A stretch of DNA of 39,496 bases from Athalassotoga sp049965695 (GTDB lineage: Bacteria > Thermotogota > Thermotogae > Mesoaciditogales > Mesoaciditogaceae), in assembly GCF_049965695.1 (NCBI RefSeq), contig NZ_JBMFWB010000017.1, forward strand, positions 1 to 39,496, read 5' to 3'. This document shows positions 1-8,140 of the stretch, piece after piece. The position numbers and the translations under genes were made by a program. The notes below the pieces were generated by a model that was given only the letters and a program-made list of their open reading frames with translations, was not told the DNA's origin and ran no database searches. How positions within the stretch are numbered: the first letter of the stretch is position 1; each line of letters opens with the position of its first letter.

Positions 1-81
1 GACGATCAGTATCCGTACTACATGGTAGGATCGATTCAGGTTGCTCCCGAAATGCTTGCTTTGAACATCCATCTTAAGTAA
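1..81 (+). CDS. 3' end of an unknown protein (partial)
   Basis: The first 26 codons are open in frame 1 and end at TAA (79-81), giving a C-terminus that finishes in ALNIHLK. The start lies outside the window. The perfect palindrome at 84-113 follows two bases after the stop, as expected of a real gene end. The alternating polar and hydrophobic residues would suit a beta-strand, but 26 residues are too few to assign a family. Function unknown. Confidence 0.55.
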   Translation, partial: DDQYPYYMVGSIQVAPEMLALNIHLK

Positions 82-83
82 TA

Positions 84-113
84 AAATTGAGGGGACTTAA
101 GTCCCCTCAATTT
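84..113. terminator. Bidirectional intrinsic terminator, perfect 30-bp palindrome
   Basis: The arms are AAATTGAGGGGACTT (84-98) and its exact reverse complement (99-113). A-rich and T-rich flanks on both sides let it act in either direction. It separates the plus-strand gene ending at 81 from the minus-strand phosphatase, whose TGA stop (107-109) lies inside the right arm. Confidence 0.8.
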
Positions 114-685
114 ATTTCCTTGAATTCGCCATCTTTGAAAGAAAATATATATATTTCAGTGTTTTGAGGTACATATTCTTTTATCTCATCCAAAGAAAGA
201 TGTTTCACGTAAAGTAAAAAGGCTGATATGGTTATTCCATGTGATACTATCAAAGGATGATCAAATCTTTGAAGGTAATCTTTTACGGCGTTAACCATTC
301 TATCTTGAACCACTTTTACAGTTTCTGAATTTTCCATTTGCCATTTTGATGGATTTTCTTTCCAAATTTTACCTTCCGGTGTTTTCATCAATTCATCGAG
401 AAAATTTCCTTCCCAACTGCCATAATTCATCTCTCTTAACCTAACGTCAGTTTCTACACCAACCCCAAGGATTTCTCCTATTATCTGAGCGGTTTGGTAA
501 GCCCTTATGAGATCGCTTGAGATGATCCTGTCTATAAGATGATCTTGGGTTTTCAAATATTCTCCAATGTTTTTTGCCTGCTTCATTCCCATATCGTTTA
601 GAGGAGCGTCGAGACTTTGCCCCTGAAGGATGCCGCTGAGATTTGAATCAGTCTGGCCGTGTCTTGTAAGATAAAAAGTCTTCAC
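107..685 (-). CDS. Histidine phosphatase (phosphoglycerate mutase-like) family protein
   Basis: 192 aa, the usual size for the short cytosolic branch of the histidine phosphatase superfamily. The catalytic signature LTRHGQT is at residues 6-12, with phospho-acceptor His9 and phosphate-binding Arg8. Arg61 (SSDLIRAYQTA), Glu85 (REMNYGSWEG) and the second His149 (VSHG) complete the active site. Such enzymes remove phosphate from small molecules, for example alpha-ribazole phosphate or sugar phosphates; the substrate cannot be read from the sequence. The ATG follows the trmB stop with no spacer, so the two are translationally coupled. It is the last gene of the minus-strand operon and ends inside the terminator palindrome. 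Confidence 0.9.
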   Translation of the reverse strand: MKTFYLTRHGQTDSNLSGILQGQSLDAPLNDMGMKQAKNIGEYLKTQDHLIDRIISSDLIRAYQTAQIIGEILGVGVETDVRLREMNYGSWEGNFLDELMKTPEGKIWKENPSKWQMENSETVKVVQDRMVNAVKDYLQRFDHPLIVSHGITISAFLLYVKHLSLDEIKEYVPQNTEIYIFSFKDGEFKEIN

Positions 686-1627
686 TCAACCACCGGCAAT
701 GAAATTGCCAACTATTTCGACGCTTTTTTTCACTGCATGAGTTTTGAAAACTTTTATTCCTTCATCCAGCCTTGCAAGCCATCCATCTTTTTCTTTTTTG
801 ACGATGATGTAATATGTTTGAACAAAACCGTCATCAACTGAAATTGTTTTTAAAAGATATCCTTCATCACCCTTGAAAACGCCTTTGAATTGGATTATCG
901 ATTCATTTTCAACGAACTTTTTTGAAGCAATTTCGTTGATCTTTTCAAATGAAATATCTTTAAGATGCACATGGGGCATCCAATCAATCACCATCCTTGA
1001 TGTACTGAATTCATGGCTTTCCATGATTATAGACCATGATTTTCGACCCATTTCATTCCATTTTCTCCCGTATTTCGTAGTCTTTAAAGGCATTACGTTT
1101 CTTTTCGAAAAAATAGCACCTATTTTTAAAGCATTGTCGGTGATCCATTCGACATGATCTTCATCATCCGTGACTATCAAAAATTTGCCATCTTTTTTGA
1201 GCGTTCTAAGGGCATTTTTTAAAAATTCTTCAGAGAAAAGTCTTCTTTTTTCGTGAGAATTTTTAGGCCACGGGATCGGATAAAACGAAAGCATTAAATC
1301 TATTGAAGATGGTTCAAAGACTTCCTGAACGAGAAATTTCGCGTCTCCTTGAAAGATCATCACGTTATTTAAGCCCATATCAAGTACCCTTTTGGCGGCT
1401 TTAACGCAGGATATTTCTGAATTTTCTATCCCGATAAACATATCGTTTGATCTTGATTTGGCCATTCTCGTCATGACCTCACCATTTCCGAATCCTATTT
1501 CAACGATTCGCTTTTTATTGTCATCGAATTTCAACGGAAGATGAAGGTCTTCCGGAAAAGAAATGTACTTAAGACACTTTGTATTCTTCGAAACTTTGAA
1601 GTTGGTAAAGTTTTGCGTATATTCCAT
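686..1627 (-). CDS. trmB: tRNA (guanine-N7)-methyltransferase TrmB with C-terminal extension
   Basis: 313 aa. It transfers methyl from SAM to N7 of G46 in the tRNA variable loop. The SAM-binding motif VEIGFGNGEV is at 42-51. The family fingerprint appears as PIPWPKNSHEKRRL (117-130), the equivalent of FPDPWPKxRHxKRRL. The catalytic domain ends near residue 200. About 110 further residues form an extension absent from E. coli-type TrmB; I recall long TrmB proteins in Thermotogales. The annotated ATG lies 59 nt inside the end of the upstream exporter gene, with GAGGAA about 13 nt ahead of it. A TTG near codon 32 is an alternative but would cut into conserved sequence. Family assignment is secure; the start is less so. 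Confidence 0.9.
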   Translation of the reverse strand: MEYTQNFTNFKVSKNTKCLKYISFPEDLHLPLKFDDNKKRIVEIGFGNGEVMTRMAKSRSNDMFIGIENSEISCVKAAKRVLDMGLNNVMIFQGDAKFLVQEVFEPSSIDLMLSFYPIPWPKNSHEKRRLFSEEFLKNALRTLKKDGKFLIVTDDEDHVEWITDNALKIGAIFSKRNVMPLKTTKYGRKWNEMGRKSWSIIMESHEFSTSRMVIDWMPHVHLKDISFEKINEIASKKFVENESIIQFKGVFKGDEGYLLKTISVDDGFVQTYYIIVKKEKDGWLARLDEGIKVFKTHAVKKSVEIVGNFIAGG

Positions 1628-3515
1628 CTTTTTTCATCAATTCCTCGTGATTTCCTTCTTCGACGATCTTTCCATCGTCTATCACTATTATTCTTTCTAT
1701 ATTTCTTACGGTCGAAAGTCTGTGTGCGATGACGATTGTCGTTCTGCCTTCAGTCAATCTCTCGCTTGCCCTTTGAATAAGCGATTCGGTTTCGACATCA
1801 ACGTTGCTTGTTGCCTCATCCATTATAACAACTTTTGGTTGTCTTACAAAGGTTCTTATCATAGATATGAGTTGCCTCTGACCCATTGAAAGGTTATTTC
1901 CGCCTTCTCTGACTTCCGTATCAATTCCGTTTGGAAGAGAAGCGATGAACTTCTCTATGTCGAGTTTTTTGATCGCTTCTATTGCCATTTCCTTTGTTAT
2001 CTTTTCATCGAACAATCTTATGTTATCAAAAACTGTCCCGGAAAAAAGCATGACTTCTTGAATCACGATGTTAACGTTTTTTCTCAATTCTTCGATTGGA
2101 CAATCTCTAACTTCAACATCGCCAATTTTGGCACTTCCTTTTGAATAAGGATATAAACCGGTCAGAATTGAAGAAATCGTTGATTTTCCTGCACCGGTAT
2201 GACCGACTATGGCGAGTTTTCCCCCATTTTCGACCGTAAAGGAGACATCTTTGAGTATCATGGTGTCTTGGGAATATCCAAACCAAAGGTTTTTAACCTC
2301 TATTTTCCCGTTGCTTATCTTCTTATCCGAAATTGGTCTTTGAGGTTGTGGCAATTTGAACAGAGCCCTTATTCTTTCTATTGAAACCATCGCAGATTGA
2401 ATATTTGAAAAATTTTCGGCGAGATCATTTATAGGGGTGAATGCCATGCCTATGTAACTCACGAAAGCGTAAAGAGTTCCTATTTCCATCTGTCCATGGA
2501 TTATCGCTTGAACTCCAAACCAAATAACAAGGGCTGTTCCGACGTACCTTAAAAAGTCTATCAAAGGTCTGAAAAAAGCGAAAATCAGCAATTGTTTCAT
2601 GGCTGCTTTGTAATAATCGTTGTTTATGACTGAAAATTCATCCGATTTTTCTTTTTCTCTGTTGAAAAGCACTGTTACGACCATTCCGCTAAGGTGTTCT
2701 GCCAAAAAGCCATTTATCGCTGCCAATTTTGCCCTTACGGCTCTGTACGCTTTTCTTGAATATGTTCTGAAAATTGATGTTATGATGGCGACGGTTATGA
2801 AAATTGGAATTGTTATTAGGAAAAGTCGAAAATCGACAAGAAATAAGACGTAAAGTATGCCCGCTATCAAAACGGCATCTTTGAAGATGGATGAAATCAT
2901 GGTCGAGAACATGTTGTTCAAATTTTGAACATCATTAGTCACACGCGTTACAAGTCTTCCGCTTATGTTTGAATCAAAAAATTTCATAGGTTGATCGATA
3001 AGATGAACGAAAAGTTGATTTCTGACATCGTTAACTGCCCGTATGCCAACACTTTGAGACGTGTAATTTTGAATGTAGGAAAAGACAAACGAAACAAGAA
3101 AGATCATGAAGATCTCAAATGCCACAAGCGATATGCCTGAAAATCTTATTTGATTGTATTGGGAAGCACTTATCGTGTAAGAATTTCCGTTTCCTTGAAA
3201 GATATACTCGTTTTCTAAATGTTTTACCGTATATGCACCATTTGAAGACGGGATGAAATATTTTCCGTCTATCTCTATTGAATTGTAAGAAGGCTTTGCA
3301 GATACGGCGTATTTCGAAGGATTAAGATACAGGTTTATAGCATTACTTGTGAGTATGGTTGGAAACAATCCCATAACACTCACGATGATCATGAGTGCTA
3401 TTGAAAGGCTCATCATCTTCCAGTAAGGTTTTATGTACTTGAAGACCCAGAAGGAAAGTTTCAGGCTATCAAGGAATGGAAGTTTGTACTCTTCTTGTTC
3501 ATAAGATGGCGGCAT
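1569..3515 (-). CDS. Heterodimeric ABC exporter, canonical half (TM288-like)
   Basis: 648 aa: an N-terminal six-helix transmembrane domain (about 30-355) fused to a nucleotide-binding domain. ATPase motifs are Walker A GHTGAGKST (438-446), Q486, signature LSMGQ (542-546), Walker B ending in catalytic Glu567, and switch His598. The intact Glu makes this the hydrolysing half. Its signature deviates from LSGGQ and would face the degenerate site of the partner encoded at 4969-6684, as in TM287/TM288. Unusually, about 60 polar, Tyr/Ser/Asn-rich residues (roughly 63-125) are inserted between TM1 and TM2, which should face outside. SD AGAGGT precedes the ATG; dnaA ends 18 nt upstream. Likely drug, lipid or peptide export; substrate unknown. 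Confidence 0.92.
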   Translation of the reverse strand: MPPSYEQEEYKLPFLDSLKLSFWVFKYIKPYWKMMSLSIALMIIVSVMGLFPTILTSNAINLYLNPSKYAVSAKPSYNSIEIDGKYFIPSSNGAYTVKHLENEYIFQGNGNSYTISASQYNQIRFSGISLVAFEIFMIFLVSFVFSYIQNYTSQSVGIRAVNDVRNQLFVHLIDQPMKFFDSNISGRLVTRVTNDVQNLNNMFSTMISSIFKDAVLIAGILYVLFLVDFRLFLITIPIFITVAIITSIFRTYSRKAYRAVRAKLAAINGFLAEHLSGMVVTVLFNREKEKSDEFSVINNDYYKAAMKQLLIFAFFRPLIDFLRYVGTALVIWFGVQAIIHGQMEIGTLYAFVSYIGMAFTPINDLAENFSNIQSAMVSIERIRALFKLPQPQRPISDKKISNGKIEVKNLWFGYSQDTMILKDVSFTVENGGKLAIVGHTGAGKSTISSILTGLYPYSKGSAKIGDVEVRDCPIEELRKNVNIVIQEVMLFSGTVFDNIRLFDEKITKEMAIEAIKKLDIEKFIASLPNGIDTEVREGGNNLSMGQRQLISMIRTFVRQPKVVIMDEATSNVDVETESLIQRASERLTEGRTTIVIAHRLSTVRNIERIIVIDDGKIVEEGNHEELMKKDGIYAKLYQLQSFEEYKVS

Positions 3516-3533
3516 GAGTTACCTCTAACTTTT

Positions 3534-4874
3534 TCAAATAGCTGACTCCTCATTACGTATTTTGAGAATCTCTTGAAGTTGGATTATCTCTTTTTTGATG
3601 ATCCCGTTTCCAACTCTGACTGATTCCTCAACTTTTTTGCACGCATAAACAACGGACGAATGATCCCGTCCAAACCATTCTCCTATTTCCGCAAAGGTTT
3701 TTCCAAGATATTTTCTGGCGAAGAACATGCCGATCTGTCTTGCGTTTGAAAGTTTCGCCGTTCTTAACTTAGCATCTATTTCGGCCGGTCTAACATCGAA
3801 GATCATCGCAAGCGCGTTGAAAAATATTTCCTTCTCGATAACTTTTTTGCCTTGAAAGTTTTTTATCTCGACGCCAGATACTTCTCTTACTATCTTTGAA
3901 ATGTTAGATTTATCGACAGCGCTTTTGACATTTTTAAAGGCTATTTTATTTATTATTCCTTTTATGGTCCTTATGTTGTCTGAAGCCTCGACTATTTCTC
4001 TTATACTTTCATCATCAAGTGGTATTCTGTTTTTTGAAGCAAAGGTTTTGGCTATCTCAAATTTAGTTTGCACATCCGGATTATCAACCTTTACCATGAG
4101 ACCCATCTGTAACCTCGAAACAAGTCTCGGCTGAAATTTGGAAAGTTGGGTTGGCGTCCTATCGCTGCACAAGACTATCTGTCTTTGATTGTCTATGAAA
4201 TGATTGAGCGTATGGAAAAGTTCCGATTGAATTCCGTCTTTCCCTTCAAGAATTTGTATATCGTCGATCATAAGGATATCAAGTTTTTCCCTGATACTTT
4301 TTCGAAATTCAATCGTTGAGCCGTTTTTTATCGCAACTATGAGATCGTTCATGAATTTTTCTGCCGTCATGTACATCACATGGAGATCCGGTGAATTTTC
4401 GAGTACGTAATTCGCAATGGCATTCAAAAGATGTGTTTTTCCAAGTCCGACACCGCCGTAAAGGAAAAAAGGATTCATCTTTCCAGGATTTTTGGCAATC
4501 TCTATCGCTCCGTCATATCCTTCCTCGTTAAAAGGGCCGACGACAAAACTCTCGAAGGTGTATTCTTTGTTAAATTCGCTTAAAAGTACAGGCCTTTTCC
4601 TGACAAGCGGTACATTTTGTCTCGGTTCGCTTTCCTGAACGATTTCGTCCTTTATCTGGTAAGGAATATCTTTTCCGCTCACTTCCCGTATCGTTTCAAC
4701 GAATTGTTTGGCATACCTTTGATTTATCCAATCCTTTATGAAAAGATTTCCAACGGAAAAAACCACAAGATCGTCCGTTGCGGACTCAACCTTGAAAGTG
4801 CTAAACCACATCTCCCATATCTTTCTGGCAATTTTCGATTTTAAAGTCTCTATAAGTTTGTCTTTAAGTTCCAC
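3534..4874 (-). CDS. dnaA: Chromosomal replication initiator DnaA
   Basis: 446 aa from the GTG at 4874, preceded by AGGGG with 7-nt spacing. Reading can be extended upstream to an ATG at 4946, but that stretch crosses the promoter and adds an untypical N-terminus. Domain I starts at ELKDKLIETLKSKI. The AAA+ domain has Walker A GGVGLGKT (140-147) and Walker B LMIDD (201-205). Domain IV carries the DnaA-box signature RDHSSVVYACKKV near the C-terminus. DnaA-ATP binds and melts oriC. The gene sits between the two halves of an ABC exporter, with no dnaN, gyrB or recF beside it, and no convincing oriC was recognised here. A dedicated promoter lies at 4917-4946. Confidence 0.97.
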   Translation of the reverse strand: MELKDKLIETLKSKIARKIWEMWFSTFKVESATDDLVVFSVGNLFIKDWINQRYAKQFVETIREVSGKDIPYQIKDEIVQESEPRQNVPLVRKRPVLLSEFNKEYTFESFVVGPFNEEGYDGAIEIAKNPGKMNPFFLYGGVGLGKTHLLNAIANYVLENSPDLHVMYMTAEKFMNDLIVAIKNGSTIEFRKSIREKLDILMIDDIQILEGKDGIQSELFHTLNHFIDNQRQIVLCSDRTPTQLSKFQPRLVSRLQMGLMVKVDNPDVQTKFEIAKTFASKNRIPLDDESIREIVEASDNIRTIKGIINKIAFKNVKSAVDKSNISKIVREVSGVEIKNFQGKKVIEKEIFFNALAMIFDVRPAEIDAKLRTAKLSNARQIGMFFARKYLGKTFAEIGEWFGRDHSSVVYACKKVEESVRVGNGIIKKEIIQLQEILKIRNEESAI

Positions 4875-4916
4875 AGAATAACCCCTATTCGAGATAAGAT
4901 TTGAAAGCCATACACT

Positions 4917-4946
4917 ATAATAACAGAAAAAAGGTGATGTGTTCAA
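4917..4946 (-). promoter_or_regulatory. Predicted sigma-A promoter for dnaA
   Basis: Reading the minus strand: -35 TTGAAC (4941-4946), 18-nt spacer, -10 TATTAT (4917-4922), leaving a leader of about 35 nt before the GTG at 4874. The nonamer TTGAACACA occurs here (4938-4946) and again at 4964-4972, 26 bp apart in the same orientation. It is a possible regulator site, but it does not match a DnaA box closely enough to be called one. Confidence 0.5.
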
Positions 4947-4968
4947 AAATTTTTTGTAAAAATTGTGT

Positions 4969-6684
4969 TCAATGTCCTATTTCTCTTTCTATCTGCTGAA
5001 TCATGAAAAGTCTGCGGTAAAGACCGTTCAACTTCATAAGTTCATCGTGTGTTCCGGATTCAATAATTTTCCCTTCATCCATGACAAAAATCACATCGCT
5101 GTTTTTGACGGACGCTATGTTGTGTGTTATCACAATAGTGGTCATATCCTTCAAAGTTTTACCTATGTCTTCGAGTATCAGAGTTGCTGTCTGTGAATCC
5201 ACAGCCGACAAAACGTCGTCCAAAATTATAACCTGCGCATTCTTAAAAATGCCTCTTGATAAACTCAGGCGTTGCCTTTGACCTCCAGAAAGCGTCACAC
5301 CTCTTTCTCCGACAAGCGTGTCGTACTTGTCATCGAACTTAACAACTTCTTCATGAAAATGAGCAACCTTTGAAGCATCCTCCACATCGTCTTCTGAAAA
5401 CTGTTCAAGTCCAAAGGCTACATTTTTTGAGATTTTGGTGCTGAAAAGGAAGGATTCTTGAGGTATTAAAAGTACATTTTCCCTTAAAGATTTTCCGTTT
5501 ATGCGGTTTATGTCAACACCGTTGTAGAAAATCTGACCATCCTCGATGGAATATAATTTTGTCATAAGTTTGACAAGCATTGTTTTACCGGACCCTATTT
5601 TACCTATTACGGCGATCTTCTGACCGGCTTTTATCTTAAGATCTACTCCTTTTAAAATATTCTCACCGTTGTAAGAAAAGTTGAGATGCTTTATCTCAAG
5701 AGTTTCAAATTTACCGGGAAATTCAAGGCCTTCTTCTTTTCTGTCCGGAGTTTCCATCAGCGATTCTATTCTTTCTTGAGAAGCCCTGCCCATCTGTAAC
5801 ACGTTTATGACCTGCCCTATTGCCACAAATGGCCATGTCAACATTCCAAGATAACTTATGAAAGCCACAAAATCACCAAGATTAACCGTGCCGCTTATGA
5901 CCATTTGACCGCCTAAGAAGATGGCTATTGCCGTTGTTAGAGCCGCCAAAAAACTTATCAAAGGACCATAAACTGCGGATATTCTAAGAAGTAAAAAATT
6001 GTCATTGGCGAATTGATCACACGATTGCTTGAAAAGAGCGTTGAATTTATCTTCAACTCCGTAAGATTTTATGGTCTTGACATTTGAAAAACTTTCTTGA
6101 GCCTTTTCACTTATGAAAGAAAAATCATTTTGCACCTTTTTGAACCTCGTGTGGATCTTTCCCCCAAAGTACCACGAGGAGATGGCGACAAAAGGTAACG
6201 GTATAAGTGAAATCAAAACAAGCCTGTAATCAACCACCATAAGCATGCCGGCGAAGACAAAAATCGTCATGGCTATCGCATCGACTGTCATTATAACGCC
6301 CTGACTTAACATCTGACTTACCGCCTGAACATCGTTTGTGTAATAAGCCATAAGATTGCCCACGCTATGTTCGTCAAGAAAAGATATCGGAGATCTCAAA
6401 AATTTGTCAAAAAGCGTTTGCTGAGCGTAAGCCTGAAACTTTCTTGCACTTCCGACGATAAGCATCCTCCATATAAACCTTCCAACGACAACACCTGCCG
6501 CTATTATGATTATGAGAACAACGAAATTCATGACAATTCCAAGATTCACAGGGGGTTTTATGACGATATTGACAACTTCCCCTATATACTTTGGAACAAG
6601 TATTTGAAGGTAATCTATGGAAGCAAGAAAAATTATTCCTAAAATATAATATTTCCATCTTTTTTCCAAAAAAGTTCTTATCAC
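4969..6684 (-). CDS. Heterodimeric ABC exporter, degenerate-site half (TM287-like)
   Basis: 571 aa with a six-helix transmembrane domain (about 10-295) and a C-terminal ATPase domain. Motifs: Walker A GKIGSGKTM (361-369), Q409, signature LSGGQ (465-469), Walker B VIILDD with Asp490 where the catalytic Glu is expected, and His521. The Glu-to-Asp change together with a canonical signature is the hallmark of the inactive-site subunit of heterodimeric type IV exporters such as TM287. Partner: the 648-aa protein encoded at 1569-3515, with dnaA between them. The start overlaps the end of the phosphoesterase gene by 4 nt. Confidence 0.92.
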   Translation of the reverse strand: MIRTFLEKRWKYYILGIIFLASIDYLQILVPKYIGEVVNIVIKPPVNLGIVMNFVVLIIIIAAGVVVGRFIWRMLIVGSARKFQAYAQQTLFDKFLRSPISFLDEHSVGNLMAYYTNDVQAVSQMLSQGVIMTVDAIAMTIFVFAGMLMVVDYRLVLISLIPLPFVAISSWYFGGKIHTRFKKVQNDFSFISEKAQESFSNVKTIKSYGVEDKFNALFKQSCDQFANDNFLLLRISAVYGPLISFLAALTTAIAIFLGGQMVISGTVNLGDFVAFISYLGMLTWPFVAIGQVINVLQMGRASQERIESLMETPDRKEEGLEFPGKFETLEIKHLNFSYNGENILKGVDLKIKAGQKIAVIGKIGSGKTMLVKLMTKLYSIEDGQIFYNGVDINRINGKSLRENVLLIPQESFLFSTKISKNVAFGLEQFSEDDVEDASKVAHFHEEVVKFDDKYDTLVGERGVTLSGGQRQRLSLSRGIFKNAQVIILDDVLSAVDSQTATLILEDIGKTLKDMTTIVITHNIASVKNSDVIFVMDEGKIIESGTHDELMKLNGLYRRLFMIQQIEREIGH

Positions 6685-7157
6685 AATTCAATCACTCTTG
6701 TCTCGGAAGTCTTAGGATCTAAAAGCACGCATGTTGCCTTGCCGGTCAGGTAACCGCAACTTTCCCCGGGATTTATGACAAGTGTTTTACCGTATTGCTT
6801 TATTGTAAGCCTGTGAGTATGTCCAAAGAATATAAAATCGTAAAGTTGAGATTTTATGCCGGAATAAAGGGCTTGAGGTTCATGCATCAAATACATATGC
6901 TTTCCCTCCACATCTAACCAATGTGGCGATCTCATGATTTTTCCATTTGCACGTTTTTGAAGCAAAAGACGATCACCGTCGTTGTTTCCAAAAACACCGA
7001 TAAATTTCATTTCCTCTTTCAAAAAAGATAGGATGGCAAAAGGAGAGACAAAATCTCCCATATGGAAGATCATCGAAACGTCATGATCTTTTGCAATTTC
7101 CATCGCTTTGTTTATCTTTTCCATGTTGTCATGAGAATCAGAGATCACCATCCACAT
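6681..7157 (-). CDS. YfcE/MJ0936-type metallophosphoesterase
   Basis: 158 aa, the usual size for this compact calcineurin-like family. Metal ligands appear in order: DSH (Asp7, His9), MGD (Asp35), GNND (Asn59), His92 and GHTH (His113, His115). Members hydrolyse phosphodiesters in a dinuclear Mn/Ni/Fe site; the physiological substrate is generally unknown. The family more often shows GNCD; here the third residue is Asn. Its ATG lies 4 nt after the yggS-like stop and its end overlaps the exporter start by 4 nt, placing it in one operon with both. Confidence 0.9.
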   Translation of the reverse strand: MWMVISDSHDNMEKINKAMEIAKDHDVSMIFHMGDFVSPFAILSFLKEEMKFIGVFGNNDGDRLLLQKRANGKIMRSPHWLDVEGKHMYLMHEPQALYSGIKSQLYDFIFFGHTHRLTIKQYGKTLVINPGESCGYLTGKATCVLLDPKTSETRVIEL

Positions 7158-7161
7158 AGAT

Positions 7162-7824
7162 TCACCTTGAGTAATTTCTTGGACCGAATATCTTAGTGCC
7201 TATTCTGACAAGATTTGCGCCTTCCTCTATCGCAACCAAATAAGAATCTGACATACCCATTGAAAGTACGTCCATTTTGACATTTTCAAAATTCAAACTT
7301 TTGATGTGATCGAAAAGTGCTTTGGTGAGTTTAAAATAAGGCCTCAAATTTTCAGCCTCTAATGCAGGCCCCATCGTCATAAGTCCATATATCTTCAAAT
7401 TTTGAAGTTTAGAGATTTCTTTTACGGCATCTTCAACCATTTCCGGCATCACACCGGCCTTTTGTGGTTCCAATCCGCTGTTAACCTCAATGAGAATCTT
7501 CATGACCTTACCGGTAGATTCGCATTTTTTGTTCAGAATCTTTGCAATTTCGACAGATCCTATTGTCTCTATCATATCGAAAAGACGGATCATCTTATTT
7601 ATTTTATTTTCCTGAACGCTACCTATAAAATGCCATTCTACTTTTTCTTTGATTAAGGGAATGACTTTTTCAGCCTCTTGAACGTAATTTTCGCCGATTA
7701 TCTTTGCGCCGGCCAAAATGCTTTCTTCAATTTCATCATAATTTCTGGACTTAGCGGCTACCTCAAGATCGACACCATGGGGCAGATCGGAAAGAATTTT
7801 TTTCACATTTTCGCTTATAGACAT
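7162..7824 (-). CDS. PLP homeostasis protein, YggS/YlmE/PROSC family
   Basis: 220 aa forming the alanine-racemase-like TIM barrel of the family. The PLP-binding lysine is Lys25 (AAKSRN), matching the VSK element. Other signatures are GENYVQEA, HFIGSVQENK, EVNSGLEPQKAG and MGMSDSY. The protein binds free pyridoxal phosphate and buffers PLP and amino-acid pools; no enzymatic turnover is established for the family. It is first in its operon, with SD AGGTGATC in front of the ATG and a TATAAT at 7842-7847. In many bacteria yggS lies beside cell-division genes; here its neighbours are a phosphoesterase and exporter genes. Confidence 0.92.
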   Translation of the reverse strand: MSISENVKKILSDLPHGVDLEVAAKSRNYDEIEESILAGAKIIGENYVQEAEKVIPLIKEKVEWHFIGSVQENKINKMIRLFDMIETIGSVEIAKILNKKCESTGKVMKILIEVNSGLEPQKAGVMPEMVEDAVKEISKLQNLKIYGLMTMGPALEAENLRPYFKLTKALFDHIKSLNFENVKMDVLSMGMSDSYLVAIEEGANLVRIGTKIFGPRNYSR

Positions 7825-7841
7825 AAAAGATCACCTTTTTT

Positions 7842-7847
7842 ATTATA
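7842..7847 (-). promoter_or_regulatory. Predicted -10 element for the yggS-dnaA-trmB operon
   Basis: TATAAT on the minus strand 17 bases upstream of the yggS-like ATG. No good -35 is found 16-18 nt further upstream, so only the -10 is claimed. The short leader contains the ribosome binding site. Confidence 0.4.
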
Positions 7848-7922
7848 TCAAAAATCATTTCTTAACTATGTTTCTTCTTATGTTATCTTTTGATAAGACT
7901 TAATTAAAAGATAAAATTAGAC

Positions 7923-7937
7923 GATCAATAATTGATC
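7923..7937. promoter_or_regulatory. 15-bp perfect palindrome, candidate operator
   Basis: GATCAAT-A-ATTGATC is a perfect inverted repeat in the divergent region between the yggS-like gene and the 37-codon gene. It lies 33 bp upstream of the small gene's TATAAT (7970-7975). Its position suits a regulator site. No regulator is identified. Confidence 0.35.
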
Positions 7938-7969
7938 CATCTTAAAACCCCTTCTAAAGAGTGGAATTG

Positions 7970-7975
7970 TATAAT
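7970..7975 (+). promoter_or_regulatory. Predicted -10 element for the 37-codon gene
   Basis: A consensus TATAAT lies 28 nt before the ATG at 8004. No clear -35 is visible. The strong ribosome binding site AAAGGAGAGG (7987-7996) follows. Confidence 0.45.
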
Positions 7976-8003
7976 TTTAATGATTGAAAGGAGAGGTCTG
8001 AAT

Positions 8004-8117
8004 ATGAAAGTGAAAGATATGGAAAAGATATTAAATAAAGAAGAAAACAAAAAAATGGCCGAAAAGGTAAGAGTTGAAACTTTGATCAAGGCCACGGTTT
8101 ACGGAATAAGGTTTTAA
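8004..8117 (+). CDS. Small 37-aa protein of unknown function
   Basis: Open frame ATG (8004) to TAA (8117), 37 residues, beginning MKVKDMEKILNK and ending TVYGIRF. It is rich in Lys and Glu and looks amphipathic and helical, with no signal peptide or cysteines. Coding is supported by a TATAAT at 7970-7975, a near-ideal SD AAAGGAGAGG, and an intrinsic terminator starting two bases after the stop, so it is a complete one-gene transcription unit. Reading the same frame back to an ATG at 7932 would pass over the promoter and SD, so the internal ATG is preferred. No family recognised; a regulatory small protein or a translated sRNA are both possible. Confidence 0.6.
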   Translation: MKVKDMEKILNKEENKKMAEKVRVETLIKATVYGIRF

Positions 8118-8119
8118 GA

Positions 8120-8140
8120 AGGCGCGAAAGCGCCTTTTTT
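8120..8140 (+). terminator. Intrinsic terminator of the 37-codon gene
   Basis: Stem AGGCGC (8120-8125), GAAA tetraloop, GCGCCT (8130-8135), then a T run to 8140. The stop codon of the convergent permease gene (8139-8141) overlaps the T run. Confidence 0.85.

Noticed and set aside
659..1157. Plus-strand frames opposite trmB and other genes on the minus strand
   Set aside because: They are antisense to well-supported genes, lack ribosome binding sites and encode no recognisable family.
4875..4946. ATG at 4946 extending DnaA by 24 residues
   Set aside because: The extension spans the predicted promoter and gives an untypical N-terminus; the GTG at 4874 has a proper ribosome binding site.
4875..4968. 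Origin of replication next to dnaA
   Set aside because: Only 94 bp, without clustered DnaA boxes or a clear AT-rich unwinding region beyond promoter-like sequence; the two TTGAACACA nonamers are insufficient.
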